Positions 24,228 through 34,800 of a stretch of 46,642 bases of DNA are shown here, piece after piece. Made by a program: the position numbers and the translations under genes. Position 1 is the first letter of the stretch. Every line of letters begins with the position of its first letter. The notes beneath the pieces were generated by a model. The model saw nothing but the letters and a program-made list of their open reading frames with translations. It was not told the origin of the DNA and made no database searches. Source of the DNA: Tannerella sp. Its GTDB lineage: Bacteria > Bacteroidota > Bacteroidia > Bacteroidales > Tannerellaceae. The DNA lies in assembly GCA_031257565.1 (NCBI GenBank), contig JAIROL010000294.1, positions 1 to 46,642 of the forward strand, given 5' to 3'.

Positions 24228-24857
24228 ATGGGACTATTATCCGCAAAGAATAGAGAGATTTTGTTAGGCCCGTTAAGTAAGAATAATCCGGTCATTATTC
24301 AGATGCTCGGCGTCTGTTCCGCATTGGCTGTAACGGCAAAGCTGGAGCCTGCCATTGTAATGGCTATTTCAGTAACGGTAGTCGTGGCATTTGCAAATGT
24401 AATCATATCATTGATCAGAAATACCATTCCGAACAGAATACGTATTATCGTGCAATTGGTGGTTGTTGCCGCACTGGTTACCATTGTGAGCGAAGTGTTG
24501 AAGGCATTTGCCTACGATGTAAGCAAACAGTTGTCTGTGTTTATCGGGTTGATTATAACAAACTGTATCCTGATGGGACGATTGGAGGCATTTGCTCTGG
24601 GAAACCGCCCCTGGTCGTCATTCCTGGATGGTATAGGAAATGGGTTAGGTTATGGTATTATACTGGTAATTGTGGCGTTCTTTCGTGAACTACTGGGTTC
24701 GGGTACGCTTTTTGGACTTCAGGTAATTCCGAAAGCTGCATACGAAACAGGTTACGTGAATAACGGTTTGATGATTATGCCTCCGATGGCATTGATATGC
24801 TGCGCCGTTATCATTTGGGCGCATCGTTCGAAGAATAAGGACCTTCAGGAAAATTAA
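24228..24857 (+). CDS. nqrD: Na+-NQR subunit D
   Basis: The 209-residue integral membrane protein has six predicted helices, of the NqrD/RnfE family. GVCSALAVTAKLEPAIVM and the NCILMGRLEAFALGN segment are family-specific; Cys residues in these half-helices contribute, with NqrE, to the intramembrane iron-sulfur centre. It begins 6 nt after nqrC. The initiator is the ATG at 24228, giving MGLLSAKNREILLGPL. Confidence 0.95.
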   Translation: MGLLSAKNREILLGPLSKNNPVIIQMLGVCSALAVTAKLEPAIVMAISVTVVVAFANVIISLIRNTIPNRIRIIVQLVVVAALVTIVSEVLKAFAYDVSKQLSVFIGLIITNCILMGRLEAFALGNRPWSSFLDGIGNGLGYGIILVIVAFFRELLGSGTLFGLQVIPKAAYETGYVNNGLMIMPPMALICCAVIIWAHRSKNKDLQEN

Positions 24858-24883
24858 TGCCGAATCATAAAAATAACTAAAGA

Positions 24884-25501
24884 ATGGAACAAATATTAAA
24901 CACATTCGTACGGTCGATTTTTGTTGAAAACATGATCTTTGCATACTATCTCGGTATGTGTTCGTATCTGGCTGTTTCCAAAAATGTAAAGACCGCGTTA
25001 GGTTTGGGAATAGCCGTAACGTTCGTCCTGGTATGTACGTTACCGATCAATTATATGTTAGAGAATTATGTTCTGAAAGAAGGCGCATTAAGTTGGCTCG
25101 GCCCACAATTCGCCGGTATAAATATGAGTTTCCTGTCTTTGATCCTTTTCATTGCTATTATCGCTTCTTTTGTCCAACTGGTAGAGATGGCGGTTGAAAA
25201 ATTTGCTCCTGCATTGTATTCTTCGTTGGGAATTTTTCTTCCATTGATCGCCGTAAACTGCGCCATATTGGGGGGATCTTTGTTTATGCAACAAAAGAAC
25301 TTCTCTAACGTCGGAGAGGCGACGGTTTACGGATTTGGATTGGGCTTAGGTTGGCTGTTGGCTATACTGGGAATGGCTGCTATTCGTGAAAAGTTAGCTT
25401 ATTCGGATATACCGAAGCCATTGAAAGGATTGGGAATAACATTCATAATTACCGGTCTGATGGGACTTGGGTTTTTGTGTTTTTCGGGACTTAGCATCTA
25501 A
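24884..25501 (+). CDS. nqrE: Na+-NQR subunit E
   Basis: The 205-residue, six-helix subunit is a paralogue of NqrD arranged with inverted topology. Family segments are ENMIFAYYLGMCSYLAVSK and AVNCAILGG, each with the Cys expected to ligate the intramembrane Fe-S centre. The gene is 26 nt downstream of nqrD. Length and motifs match the NqrE/RnfA family; position in an nqr operon fixes it as NqrE. Confidence 0.95.
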   Translation: MEQILNTFVRSIFVENMIFAYYLGMCSYLAVSKNVKTALGLGIAVTFVLVCTLPINYMLENYVLKEGALSWLGPQFAGINMSFLSLILFIAIIASFVQLVEMAVEKFAPALYSSLGIFLPLIAVNCAILGGSLFMQQKNFSNVGEATVYGFGLGLGWLLAILGMAAIREKLAYSDIPKPLKGLGITFIITGLMGLGFLCFSGLSI

Positions 25502-25529
25502 TTGTATTAACGTAAAAAGATAGTAGAAA

Positions 25530-26816
25530 ATGATTATATTGACGTCAGGCGGACTAACAATAATTACCGGAGCTGTAATTTTTTTGATTATTACGTTGAT
25601 TTTGGTTGGAGTTCTCTTATTTGCCAAAGCAAAGTTGATACCTTCCGGGAATGTGAAGATTGTTGTAAATGGAGAAAAAGAGTTTGATTCTCCCATGGGG
25701 GGTACGGTTTTGGGTACGCTTCAGAGTCAGGGTATATTTCTTTCTTCGGCCTGTGGCGGCGGCGGCAGTTGTGGCCAGTGTCGTTGCCGGGTCATGGAAG
25801 GAGGCGGAAACATCCTTCCTACGGAAGTCGGTTTCTTTTCCCGTAAGCAGATTAAAGATCACTGGCGTTTGGGATGTCAAACGAAAGTGAAAGAAGATAT
25901 GGAAATAAAGGTGCCGGATGAAGTGTTCGGAGTAAAAGAGTGGGAGTGTACTGTTATTTCAAACAAGAATGTATCTACCTTTATTAAAGAGTTTATCGTG
26001 GCCTTGCCGGAAGGGGAGCATATGGACTTTATTCCCGGCTCTTATGCGCAGATCAGTATTCCCAAGTATTCGATGGATTACGATCAGGACATTGATAAAG
26101 ATATGATTGGACCCGAGTATTTGCAGGCATGGAACGGTTTCGGCTTGTTCTCTTTGAAATGCCGTAATGATGAAGAAACTGTCCGCGCTTATTCAATGGC
26201 GAACTATCCGGCAGAAGGCGATCGTATCATGTTAACTGTGCGTATTGCAACGCCTCCTTTCAAACCGAAGCCGCAAGTAGGCTTTATGGATGTTACGCCG
26301 GGTATTGCTTCTTCTTATATTTTTACGCTGAAACCGGGCGATAAAGTGAAAATGAGCGGTCCTTACGGAGATTTCTTTCCTGTCTTTGATTCAAAACGTG
26401 AGATGATGTGGATTGGCGGTGGCGCAGGTATGGCTCCTTTGCGCGCTCAGATCATGCACTTGACAAAAACGCTTCATGTAACAGACCGCAAGATGTCTTA
26501 TTTTTATGGCGCGCGCGCACTGAATGAAGTCTTTTATCTGGAAGATTTTCTTGGAATAGAGAAAGAATTTCCGAATTTCACATTTCATTTGGCGCTTGAT
26601 CGTCCGGATCCGGCAGCTGATGCGGCAGGAGTAAAATATACCGCCGGATTTGTTCACCAGGTCATTTATGAAACGTACCTGAAAGATCACGAAGAACCTG
26701 AAGAGATAGAATACTATATGTGTGGTCCCGGCCCGATGTCAAAAGCTGTAGAAGGTATGCTTGACGGTCTTGGCGTTCCGCGTGAGATGCTGCACTTCGA
26801 TGATTTTGGGGCATAA
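25530..26816 (+). CDS. nqrF: Na+-NQR subunit F (NADH-oxidising, 2Fe-2S and FAD)
   Basis: NqrF is the electron entry subunit. The 428-residue protein has an N-terminal membrane anchor (about 10-32), a 2Fe-2S ferredoxin domain with Cys75, Cys81, Cys84 and Cys116 (CGGGGSCGQC ... LGC), and a C-terminal ferredoxin-reductase domain with RAYSMAN (FAD), GGGAGMAPLR (NADH) and MCGPGPM. All cofactor residues are present, so the complex should be active. It is the last gene of the operon; no clear terminator follows, and the next gene (DUF1080) has its own promoter 43 nt downstream. Confidence 0.96.
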   Translation: MIILTSGGLTIITGAVIFLIITLILVGVLLFAKAKLIPSGNVKIVVNGEKEFDSPMGGTVLGTLQSQGIFLSSACGGGGSCGQCRCRVMEGGGNILPTEVGFFSRKQIKDHWRLGCQTKVKEDMEIKVPDEVFGVKEWECTVISNKNVSTFIKEFIVALPEGEHMDFIPGSYAQISIPKYSMDYDQDIDKDMIGPEYLQAWNGFGLFSLKCRNDEETVRAYSMANYPAEGDRIMLTVRIATPPFKPKPQVGFMDVTPGIASSYIFTLKPGDKVKMSGPYGDFFPVFDSKREMMWIGGGAGMAPLRAQIMHLTKTLHVTDRKMSYFYGARALNEVFYLEDFLGIEKEFPNFTFHLALDRPDPAADAAGVKYTAGFVHQVIYETYLKDHEEPEEIEYYMCGPGPMSKAVEGMLDGLGVPREMLHFDDFGA

Positions 26817-26858
26817 TATTGCTGGTATAAGAATCTGTTATGGATAGAAATTTTTGAC

Positions 26859-26866
26859 TATATTTG
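26859..26866 (+). promoter_or_regulatory. Promoter -7 box of the second DUF1080 gene
   Basis: TATATTTG, 30 nt before the ATG at 26897, matches the -7 consensus; a -33 TTTG is not evident. It overlaps the ORF-track extension (26864), supporting the later start. Confidence 0.6.
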
Positions 26867-26896
26867 TACTCAATTATAACTTCAAAATTAATAATT

Positions 26897-27619
26897 ATGA
26901 AAAGAGAAATTTTATTTTTAATGTTATGCACATTCATTTCATCCGTATTTGTATCGGCACAGAACAACACATTGACGCGGAAAGAAAAACAGGAAGGCTG
27001 GAAACTTTTATTTGACGGGAAAAACTTTGACGGATGGCGTAAATGCAACGCCGCCGGGATGGCAACTAACTGGGAAATCGACGAAGAAGCCATGAAAGTG
27101 AAACGGGGAGAAAGAGCGGGACACGGACAAGGCGGCGATATCTTGTTTGCCGGAGAAAAGTTCTCGGATTTTGAATTATCCGTAGACTGGAAAATTGAGA
27201 AAGAAGGTAATTCGGGTATTTTTTATTATGTAGTGGAAGAACCCGGGAAACCGATCTATAATGCAGCGCCCGAAGTACAGGTTCTTGACAACTGGAATGC
27301 GTCGGATAACAGACTGACAAATCATCTGGCAGGTTCTTTATATGACATGCTTCCCGCATTACCCCAGAATGCAAAGCCGGCAGGAGAATGGAATACCATA
27401 CTTATCCGTGTGAAAGACGGGAAAGCGACACATACGCAAAATGGCGTAAAAGTAGTCGAATATACCCTTTGGACGCCGGAATGGTATGAATTGGTTGCGA
27501 AAAGTAAATTCAAAGACTGGCCGGGTTTTAAGGAGGGTCCGGCAAAAGAGGGATATATCGGCCTGCAGGATCACGGATACGACTGTTGGTTCCGTAATAT
27601 TAAGATAAGAAAACTGTGA
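26897..27619 (+). CDS. Secreted DUF1080 protein (3-keto-disaccharide hydrolase-like), second copy
   Basis: The ATG at 26897 gives 240 residues with a signal peptide (MKREILFLMLCTFISS, cleavage after VSA) but no lipobox, unlike the copy at 1874-2788. The DUF1080 fold is complete: FDGKNFDGWR, GNSGIFYYV, PEVQVLDN and GYIGLQDHGY. Members act on 3-keto-glycosides together with Gfo/Idh oxidoreductases; here no such gene is adjacent, though two exist in the window. It stands alone between its own promoter and a strong hairpin terminator. It and the other copy are clearly paralogous, but with many differences, so this is not a recent duplication. Confidence 0.9.
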   Translation: MKREILFLMLCTFISSVFVSAQNNTLTRKEKQEGWKLLFDGKNFDGWRKCNAAGMATNWEIDEEAMKVKRGERAGHGQGGDILFAGEKFSDFELSVDWKIEKEGNSGIFYYVVEEPGKPIYNAAPEVQVLDNWNASDNRLTNHLAGSLYDMLPALPQNAKPAGEWNTILIRVKDGKATHTQNGVKVVEYTLWTPEWYELVAKSKFKDWPGFKEGPAKEGYIGLQDHGYDCWFRNIKIRKL

Positions 27620-27644
27620 CCGCGATAAGCGGCGGGGAATGACC

Positions 27645-27680
27645 AAAGAGGGCGTCTAAAAAGTTTTGGACGCCCTCTTT
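27645..27680 (+). terminator. Terminator after the second DUF1080 gene
   Basis: A perfect 12-bp stem (AAAGAGGGCGTC 27645-27656 with GACGCCCTCTTT 27669-27680) and a 12-nt loop. The T tract is only three bases, but the stem is very stable. The remainder of 27620-27893 shows no other feature. Confidence 0.8.
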
Positions 27681-27893
27681 ACGGAATCCATATATTTCAC
27701 TCTCCCGGCAGGAAATTATTCCCAATTACAACAACGCCTCTGCTGGAGGCAATACATAACAGGCTCAAATTCAACGTTTAAGTAAATGGAGATAAGATTT
27801 TTTTAAAAAAATATTTTTTTTGCACAATATTTATGTCGATGCAACGTTTTGAATATAAAATGTATCTAAAGAGGAAAGCAAATAGAAAAAACA

Positions 27894-28127
27894 ATGAAAC
27901 AGTTAATCCTGACATTTTTTGCAGTCATATTGTGTTATTCTTTATTTTTTGATAATGAAACAGAGAAATCTGTCTCGGATGAGATTAATTATATATATGA
28001 AGATACATTAAGTCCGGATCCGTATTTACAGGCTCCGGACACATTGAATTACTTCACATTGTACAATTGTTCAACAGGTTGGAATTTTAGCGATCTGAAA
28101 AGTATAGAAACGACCCTGTTGAAATAA
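27894..28127 (+). CDS. Small secreted hypothetical protein (77 aa)
   Basis: A short hydrophobic N-terminus (MKQLILTFFAVILCYSLFF) reads as a signal peptide or single membrane anchor, followed by an acidic, tyrosine-rich stretch of about 55 residues with no recognisable domain. The sequence AAAGAGGAAAGC upstream could serve as ribosome binding site. It is convergent with the transglycosylase gene. Function unknown; it could be lineage-specific. Confidence 0.5.
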   Translation: MKQLILTFFAVILCYSLFFDNETEKSVSDEINYIYEDTLSPDPYLQAPDTLNYFTLYNCSTGWNFSDLKSIETTLLK

Positions 28128-28137
28128 AAAAATCGAC

Positions 28138-28160
28138 AAAGCGCCGGATTTACCCGCTTT
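28138..28160. terminator. Possible shared terminator between convergent genes
   Basis: AAAGCG and CGCTTT pair around an 11-nt loop, followed by TATTTTG on plus and by GTCGATTTTTTT on minus. It touches the stop codon of the MltF-like gene. The stem is short, so this is tentative. Confidence 0.45.
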
Positions 28161-29542
28161 TATTTTGTTCCGGATTTATAAGTTTTAAACCTTGTCATTA
28201 CTTCCTTTACATACCTGAACGTTTCTGTTCCACGCAGATATCCGTGTTTGCAAACCGGATCGTTATAATATTCCGGTTCGCTTTTTAATCTGATATATTC
28301 GGCCACATTATCATTCCATATAGCGGGGTTTTTTCCATATTTTGAAGCGAGACTGCGGGCGTCTGTAACATGGCCGCTACCGGCATTATAAGACGCCAGA
28401 GTGAATTTGATTTTTTCATCTCCTTCCATATCTGAAAAATATTTACTAAAAGAAATAAGACATTTTACGCCTGCCTGTATGGATATTTCCGGATTATCAA
28501 GACTATCGGGCGAAAAGCCCAGATTTCGCGCGGTTCGGGGCATTATTCCCATAAGTCCTTTTGCGCCTGCCCATGATTCCAGGCGATTGTGGAATCTTGA
28601 TTCCTGATATGCGATGGACGCCAGCAACTGCCAGTCCCATCCGATTTCCGGCGCGTATTTTTTGAATAAACTGTCATAAGGAGAAATAGCTCCTTTTTTT
28701 ATGATGATGCTTCCTGAATAGAAATCCTCATCTTTGGACTGCTCGAAATAGCGTTTGGCGGCAGCTTTTAGTACAAACCCTTTGGATATGTTTGCAGCCC
28801 ATTCATTTACGGCTTCCGCCAGTTCAGGACAGTCTTTCCTGACAATCCATGACGTGCGTTGGGGAAAACTTATCGATAGCCGGATGTCGATATTACGATA
28901 ATAAGTGCGATTTAGTCTTGCGAGATTATTATCGCTGACGGTATAGCGTATTTCTCCGTCGGCGACCATTTCGATCAGATCTTCTGTAGTAACCGTGTCG
29001 CGTTCTATCTTTTTAATGATGATACCTCCTCCAAGTTCTGTATTCAGATTAATCAGGCGCTCATGAGATCTCGATTTATCTTTTACCCATATTTCTTTGC
29101 CGATCAGCTGTGTTACGTCTTTTGAAAGGGTATCTCCCTTTTCTGCCCGTTGTACGATCACAAGATGGTTTTGTTGCTCGACGCCGCAGAATAAATATTT
29201 ATTTTTCATCGTGTTATCCATTTGGATCGGGTATGCGACAATGTCGGCTTCGCCACTTTGGAGCATTTCTTCCAGGCGGGTTACATTTTCTGCTACTTTT
29301 ATGTTCAACTCAAGTCCGAGAGATTCGGCGAAATCGTCTATCAACTCGTATTCGTATCCCATCCGCTGTGTTTTATATATGAAATAAGAAGTAGAAGTAT
29401 TCAGTGTTACAGCCGTAAGCTCGCCTTTTTCCTTTATTAATTGCAAGTTTGTTATGACCGTTTTCATATCTTTCTTATTTGAAAGACTACAGGCCGATAA
29501 CATTATACAAAACAAACTGAAAAGGAGCATATTTGTTTTCAT
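28160..29542 (-). CDS. MltF-like membrane-bound lytic transglycosylase
   Basis: The 460-residue lipoprotein (signal ending MLSACS) joins two domains: a periplasmic solute-binding (SBP_bac_3) domain (about 35-265) and a C-terminal lysozyme-like SLT domain (about 290-445). The SLT catalytic Glu is in AYQESRF (about residue 313), followed by GAKGLMGIMPRTA and ASYNAGSGHV. This is the architecture of E. coli MltF, which cleaves the glycan strands of peptidoglycan to give 1,6-anhydro ends; the binding domain may sense muropeptides or amino acids. It starts 10 nt after rlmD in the same direction, so the two are probably one operon. Confidence 0.93.
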   Translation of the reverse strand: MKTNMLLFSLFCIMLSACSLSNKKDMKTVITNLQLIKEKGELTAVTLNTSTSYFIYKTQRMGYEYELIDDFAESLGLELNIKVAENVTRLEEMLQSGEADIVAYPIQMDNTMKNKYLFCGVEQQNHLVIVQRAEKGDTLSKDVTQLIGKEIWVKDKSRSHERLINLNTELGGGIIIKKIERDTVTTEDLIEMVADGEIRYTVSDNNLARLNRTYYRNIDIRLSISFPQRTSWIVRKDCPELAEAVNEWAANISKGFVLKAAAKRYFEQSKDEDFYSGSIIIKKGAISPYDSLFKKYAPEIGWDWQLLASIAYQESRFHNRLESWAGAKGLMGIMPRTARNLGFSPDSLDNPEISIQAGVKCLISFSKYFSDMEGDEKIKFTLASYNAGSGHVTDARSLASKYGKNPAIWNDNVAEYIRLKSEPEYYNDPVCKHGYLRGTETFRYVKEVMTRFKTYKSGTK

Positions 29543-29552
29543 CTCACTGTTT

Positions 29553-30971
29553 TTACGGATACTTATTCAACGTCAACAGGGCTACGTTTTCGACGTGATG
29601 AGTATGCGGAAACATATCTACCGGTTGCACCTTGCATACGCGGTAACGTGTACTCAGACGATTCAGATCGCGCGCCTGCGTGGCCGGATTACAACTTACA
29701 TAGACTATACGTTCCGGCGCTGCGGCAAGTATTGTATCTGTTACGTCGTCGTGCATACCCGAACGGGGAGGGTCGGTAATGATAACATCCGGTTTTCCGT
29801 GCATGGCAATAAACTCAGGCGTCAGAAGATCTTTCATGTCGCCTGCAAAAAAGACTGTATTGTCCAGATTGTTGAGTTCGGCATTTATCTTCGCATCTTC
29901 AATCGCTTCCGGAACATATTCAATTCCAATAACTTTTCCGGCATTACGGGCAATAAAATTTGCGATGGTTCCTGTACCGGCGTATAAATCGTATACCGTT
30001 TCGTTTCCCGTCAATCCGGCAAATTCGCGGGTAATAGAGTATAATTTGTATGCTTGCCGACTGTTTGTCTGATAAAATGATTTGGGGCCGACTTTGAATT
30101 GCAGGTCGTTCATTTTTTCAATCAGATGATCTTTTCCGTGGAAAAGCTGAACTTCAAGATCGGTTATCGTGTCATTGCATTTTCCATTTATTACGTATAA
30201 TAAGGAGGTTATTTCAGGAAAGTTTTCTTTTACGGCATTGAGCAGGGCTTTTCGTTTTTCACTGTCATCTTCGAAAAAAACTACGATAATCATTATTTCG
30301 CCGACGGAAGAGGTGCGAACAATCAGTGTCCGGATAAATCCGGTTTGTGCGCGGAGGTCGAAAAAGGAATATTTGCGCATTATGCAAAAATCCCTTATAT
30401 ACAAGCGAATGCGGTTTGATATATCGTCCTGTAACCAGCATTTGTGAATATCCAGTACTTTGTCAAATTTGCCTGGTATATGAAAGCCTGCGCCATCGAG
30501 GCGGATATCTTCGGTTTTAGCATCAAATTCTTCGGTTGTAAACCAGCGTTTGTTGGAGAATGTAAATTCCAGCTTGTTCCGGTAGAAGACTTTTTGTTCG
30601 GAACCGGCTATTGGTAAAACCTCTCCCAAGTCAACCTTTCCTATCCGCGCGAGGTTATCCGTTACCTGCTTCTGTTTATATCGCAGTTGCGCCTCGTAAG
30701 GGAGATGTTGCCATTTACATCCGCCGCAAGTGGAAAAGTGTTCACAGAACGGCTCTGTGCGTTCGGTCGCATATTTGTGGAATTTAATGGCGCGTCCTTC
30801 AGCATAACTGTTTTTTTTGCGCGTAAGTTGAATATCCACAATATCGCCCGGCGCAACCCATGGTACAAAAATGACCCGATCATTTACTTTGGCTATAGCC
30901 ATCCCTTCGGCAGCTACGTCCGTAATCTCTATTTCCTCCAGTATTGGTAACGGTTTCTTTTTGCGTCTCAA
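29553..30971 (-). CDS. rlmD: 23S rRNA (uracil-5-)-methyltransferase RlmD
   Basis: RlmD-type enzymes use SAM to make m5U in 23S rRNA. The 472-residue protein has an N-terminal TRAM domain (about 8-65), an iron-sulfur site with CEHFSTCGGC (CX5CX2C) and a fourth Cys in HKCWLQ, and the C-terminal methyltransferase with DLYAGTGTI (motif I), ITDPPRSGM (motif IV) and the nucleophile in YVSCNPATQ. It belongs to the RumA/RlmD/RlmCD group; which uridine is modified (E. coli position 1939 or another) cannot be read. The promoter at 31001-31031 precedes it. Confidence 0.92.
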   Translation of the reverse strand: MRRKKKPLPILEEIEITDVAAEGMAIAKVNDRVIFVPWVAPGDIVDIQLTRKKNSYAEGRAIKFHKYATERTEPFCEHFSTCGGCKWQHLPYEAQLRYKQKQVTDNLARIGKVDLGEVLPIAGSEQKVFYRNKLEFTFSNKRWFTTEEFDAKTEDIRLDGAGFHIPGKFDKVLDIHKCWLQDDISNRIRLYIRDFCIMRKYSFFDLRAQTGFIRTLIVRTSSVGEIMIIVVFFEDDSEKRKALLNAVKENFPEITSLLYVINGKCNDTITDLEVQLFHGKDHLIEKMNDLQFKVGPKSFYQTNSRQAYKLYSITREFAGLTGNETVYDLYAGTGTIANFIARNAGKVIGIEYVPEAIEDAKINAELNNLDNTVFFAGDMKDLLTPEFIAMHGKPDVIITDPPRSGMHDDVTDTILAAAPERIVYVSCNPATQARDLNRLSTRYRVCKVQPVDMFPHTHHVENVALLTLNKYP

Positions 30972-31000
30972 AGCAGTCTGTTTTATGATTGATTATTGGG

Positions 31001-31031
31001 CAAAGGTAATGCAAGCGGGGAAGAATGCAAA
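31001..31031 (-). promoter_or_regulatory. Consensus promoter of the rlmD/mltF-like operon
   Basis: On the minus strand TACCTTTG (31001-31008) follows TTTTG with exactly 19 nt between. The predicted start is near 30994, giving a leader of about 23 nt before the rlmD ATG. This is one of the best promoters in the window. Confidence 0.78.
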
Positions 31032-31148
31032 ATAATTTTACATTGAAACCCTTTTCTCAATTCGGTTAGCGCTTTCACGGGAAATCATTTACGATAGAGG
31101 CGGAAAAGGGAAAAAGGCGATCCCGGGCGTAAAAATCCTCATCCCGGA

Positions 31149-31169
31149 CATCCCGAAAAAAACGGGATG
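31149..31169 (-). terminator. Hairpin at the end of the RND/ABC operon
   Basis: CATCCCG and CGGGATG (31149-31155, 31163-31169) pair around a loop of seven A (T on minus), 9 nt after the stop codon of the ABC-2 permease. The T run lies in the loop rather than after the stem, so it is an atypical terminator. Confidence 0.45.
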
Positions 31170-31177
31170 ATTCGTAA

Positions 31178-31888
31178 TCACACAAATTTCTCCCGTTTCT
31201 GGAGATTCAGTAGACCTGTCATAAGAAAAACTATTCCGCCGACCGATAAAAAGAGACGGCTCTTAATGATTGTATTCTGCCAGATCACAGGATGAATATC
31301 TCTTGGTATGGAAAACGGATTCAGAAAAACATTCCAAAAAGAATTACGGATCGCACTATTGGCATTCATAAAGATAAAAAATACCAGGCCCAGTATAATC
31401 ATAATAACTGCCGTACCATTGCCGCTCCGCGTAATCGTGGAAAACATAAATGCCAGATTACCGAAAAACAACATGGGAAAAATGAGCTGTGCCGCCATTT
31501 CGAATATATTGACGGGATACAGCAATAAACGGGCTACATAAGCAAATACGACAAGGATAAAATAATCCGCCACATAGACCATCAGCATGCGAAGCCCCCA
31601 TACCTTATAACGATAATTGGGTATACCGAAAATAATTTCAAGGATACGGTTATCTTCATCATTCTGAATGCCGAAAACAACCGGATAAAATATCAGCAGC
31701 AAACAGGGGAACAACAACAAATCATAGATTGAACCCTCGTTTATTTCCTCTCTGTTCCATGCCTGTTGAAACATGAAAAAAGCAAAAAATGCAAAAGCGG
31801 CCAGCAAAAACCAGAAGAATTTACCGGCGAATATAATCTTCAGGTTATATCGTACAACTCTATTTATCAGCGTTATGTATTTTTTCAT
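31178..31888 (-). CDS. ABC-2 type transporter permease (236 aa)
   Basis: Six hydrophobic segments are visible (about residues 23-42, 57-75, 103-125, 133-152, 158-176 and 212-228), with the N-terminal amphipathic start (MKKYITLINRVVRYNLK) of ABC-2 permeases. It has no ATPase of its own and begins 3 nt after the stop of the RND-ABC fusion gene, so the ATPase domain at the end of that protein is its probable partner. It would form half of an inner-membrane ABC exporter, presumably as a dimer. The substrate is unknown. The N-terminal membrane part of the 1321-aa protein (42448-46413) is a larger, distant relative. Confidence 0.85.
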   Translation of the reverse strand: MKKYITLINRVVRYNLKIIFAGKFFWFLLAAFAFFAFFMFQQAWNREEINEGSIYDLLLFPCLLLIFYPVVFGIQNDEDNRILEIIFGIPNYRYKVWGLRMLMVYVADYFILVVFAYVARLLLYPVNIFEMAAQLIFPMLFFGNLAFMFSTITRSGNGTAVIMIILGLVFFIFMNANSAIRNSFWNVFLNPFSIPRDIHPVIWQNTIIKSRLFLSVGGIVFLMTGLLNLQKREKFV

Positions 31889-31891
31889 AGG

Positions 31892-34800
31892 TTACATGTT
31901 TTTCAACAAACATAAGTAAGCGTCTTCCAGGTTTGCTTCTACCTGTACGGCGTCGGCATAAGGTTGTTCTTTTGACAGATAACGTACCTGTATCATATCG
32001 CCTTCCTGAATGTTATATACCACAAGAGACTTATCCAACTGACTTTCAAACGACTCTTTGTCTATCAGGAACTGCCATACTTTACCGACGGCCATACCGA
32101 CCATGCCAACCGGTTCGCCGAAATATTTCAATTCGCCTTTATTAATTACGACGACCTGATTACAAGAGCTTGAAATATCTTCGATGATATGCGTGGAAAA
32201 GATAACCACACGATCTTTACTCAATTCGACCAACAAGTTCCGGAAACGGATACGTTCACGCGGGTCAAGACCGGCCGTCGGTTCATCTACCACCAGGATA
32301 CGTGGCAAATGCAACAATATCAACGCAATACCGATACGTTGTTTCATGCCTCCGGAGAAAGAGCCGATTTTATCGTCTTTCCGTTCGTACATATGAACAG
32401 CTTTCAGCACATATTCCAGACGCTCATTTCGCATTTTTCCATCCGTTAATCCTTTCATGATTGCCTGATAATCCAGAAATTCCCAGGACGACATATTTTC
32501 ATAAGCGCCAAATTCCTGCGGAAGAAATCCGATAAGGCTCTGCAATTCTTCGCGATAGATGCGCGTATCCAATCCGTTAATCCATATACTACCGTAACTC
32601 TGTTCGAAAATACCTGTAACAATACGCATCAGTGTGGATTTTCCGGCTCCGTTAGGTCCAAGTAAGCCGAACATACCTGTTTTTATATCAAAAGATACTC
32701 CGCGCAACGCTTTAAACGGACGACGGCGTTTTCCGATTAGCGGAACGCTCTTCGCCATACGGAAGTAAGAACGACGGAGACCGGCAAAACGACCGCTTAC
32801 CCGCTCAATATTGATATCCTTCTCATACAAATACCGGGAAGTAATGTATATTGCTATACCTACGGCCCACAAGAAGCCAATGATTGCCGTCATGGGGAGA
32901 TTATCCAACTTTTTGTACATCCCGAATAAAATCAGCGGAGGAATACTCCAGAATATAATGCGATTGATATACTTCACAGCCCTGCTTCCTGAAAAACGAT
33001 AGAACAGATAGGTTCTGATTTTACGCCATAAGTATAAAGTAGAGGCATAAATGGCAAAAGATAAAAAGAAACTCCACAGCTTATTCTCAACATAGAAATA
33101 GGTGAAGTAAATGCCAAATCCCCATAATACAAACTGCCAGCTGACGCCGATAAAGTCTTTCAGCGAATGATATTCGCTGCTTAAGCCCAAACGCTTACGC
33201 AGTTCCAACCCGCTGTTCCACTGACGCGAAAAACGTCCTGCACGGTCATAGACTTTCACCAGGTTTCTCACAACAATATGTATTTCCTGCTCCTTATCGA
33301 CCACATCCGATTTGGCGCGCCGCAAACTCGTCTGTGCAAAATACGTCACCCCGGGCACAAGAATAACAAGCGCAACAAGATAGAACGACTGCCACAACAG
33401 TTCGTCGATGTATAAATAGATACAGGCTATCCCAACGACTATAAGAATAAGATGCAACGCCTTCATCTTGCGTGATAAAGCGCGATACCAGACTAGCGTA
33501 TTTTCCAGTCCCATGGCAACCGTAGGAATAATCGCCAATGTCAGTAATGTTGAAAAAGCAAGTCCTCCGATAACGGTAATGGCGAAAGGCGCGCCGATAG
33601 CTCCGGCATATTCCGAATCGCCCATTGCCAGCGGAAGCATCGCTATGATAGTCGTGATACTGGTAATCAATATCGGACGTATACGCGACAACCCCGCCGT
33701 CATCAAGGCTCGCTCACGACGAAAGCCGCGCTTTCGCAATATATTAGCGTAATCGATCAATATAATGCCGTTATTTACAACAACTCCCAACAATATCAGG
33801 AAACCGGTTAGCGTATTAGCGCTCAACAGGCTGTTTCCTGTCATCAATAAAGCCAATAACGAACCGATTGCCGCCAAAGGTATGGAGAACAATAATACAA
33901 ATGGAGTCGATACGGATTCGAAAACGCAGGCCAGTATCATGAATATCAGGATAAAGGCCGCGACGATAAGAAATTTGAAGTCTGCAAACCGGTCTTCTTC
34001 ATGTATCACTTCAATGGCCACGCCCGAAGGCAAATTATAATTCGCGACTAACTGGTCTATATCCGCACGATACCCTTCCAGCAGAGACTTGGACTGTTCG
34101 ACGCTACGGATAAAATTATATCGTACTTCAAGCTGCTTGTCCTGATTAACGCGCGTTATACGCGAACGACCAAACGCCCTGTTTACTGTAGCGATATCTT
34201 TCAGGCTATGCAGGCCGCCATTTGCGTTCGCTATCTGTATCGCTTCAAGGTCGCCTATCGTCTTTTGTTTCTTTTGTTCCTCTTCTTCTTCTTCTTCCGG
34301 CGTTTTGTCACGGATAATGATATCATAAGACTCTTCGCCTACTTTGAAGGTAGTACCCGACGAGTATTCCGTATTCAAGTCTGCCAATCCTGCGGTTATA
34401 TTGGCGCGCGTTATCTCATAAGAAGTAAGCAGAATCTGGTCAAAATTCAGGCGTACCTCCGGCTGGCGGCGCGTATAGGAGACCCATGAATTACGAATAA
34501 AATCCTGTTCGTCCAGATAATAACGTATATCTTCGGCAACAAGTTGCATCATATCATAATCGGAACCTTTAATAACAACGCGTTCCTGATTATCGCCAAT
34601 ACCCAGCAAACTCATAAACGCAACCATTCCTCCCATATTTCCGCCCCTGTTCTGTCCGCCTGTCGCATCCGATACGTATATTTCAGCGCCTTCCACATTC
34701 GGCATTTTCGATTGAACGTCGGACTTAATTTCGGAAATACTTCGTTTACCTATCTTCTGATAATTTTCCTGCAAGACAAACGTCAACACGGCCTCTTCTT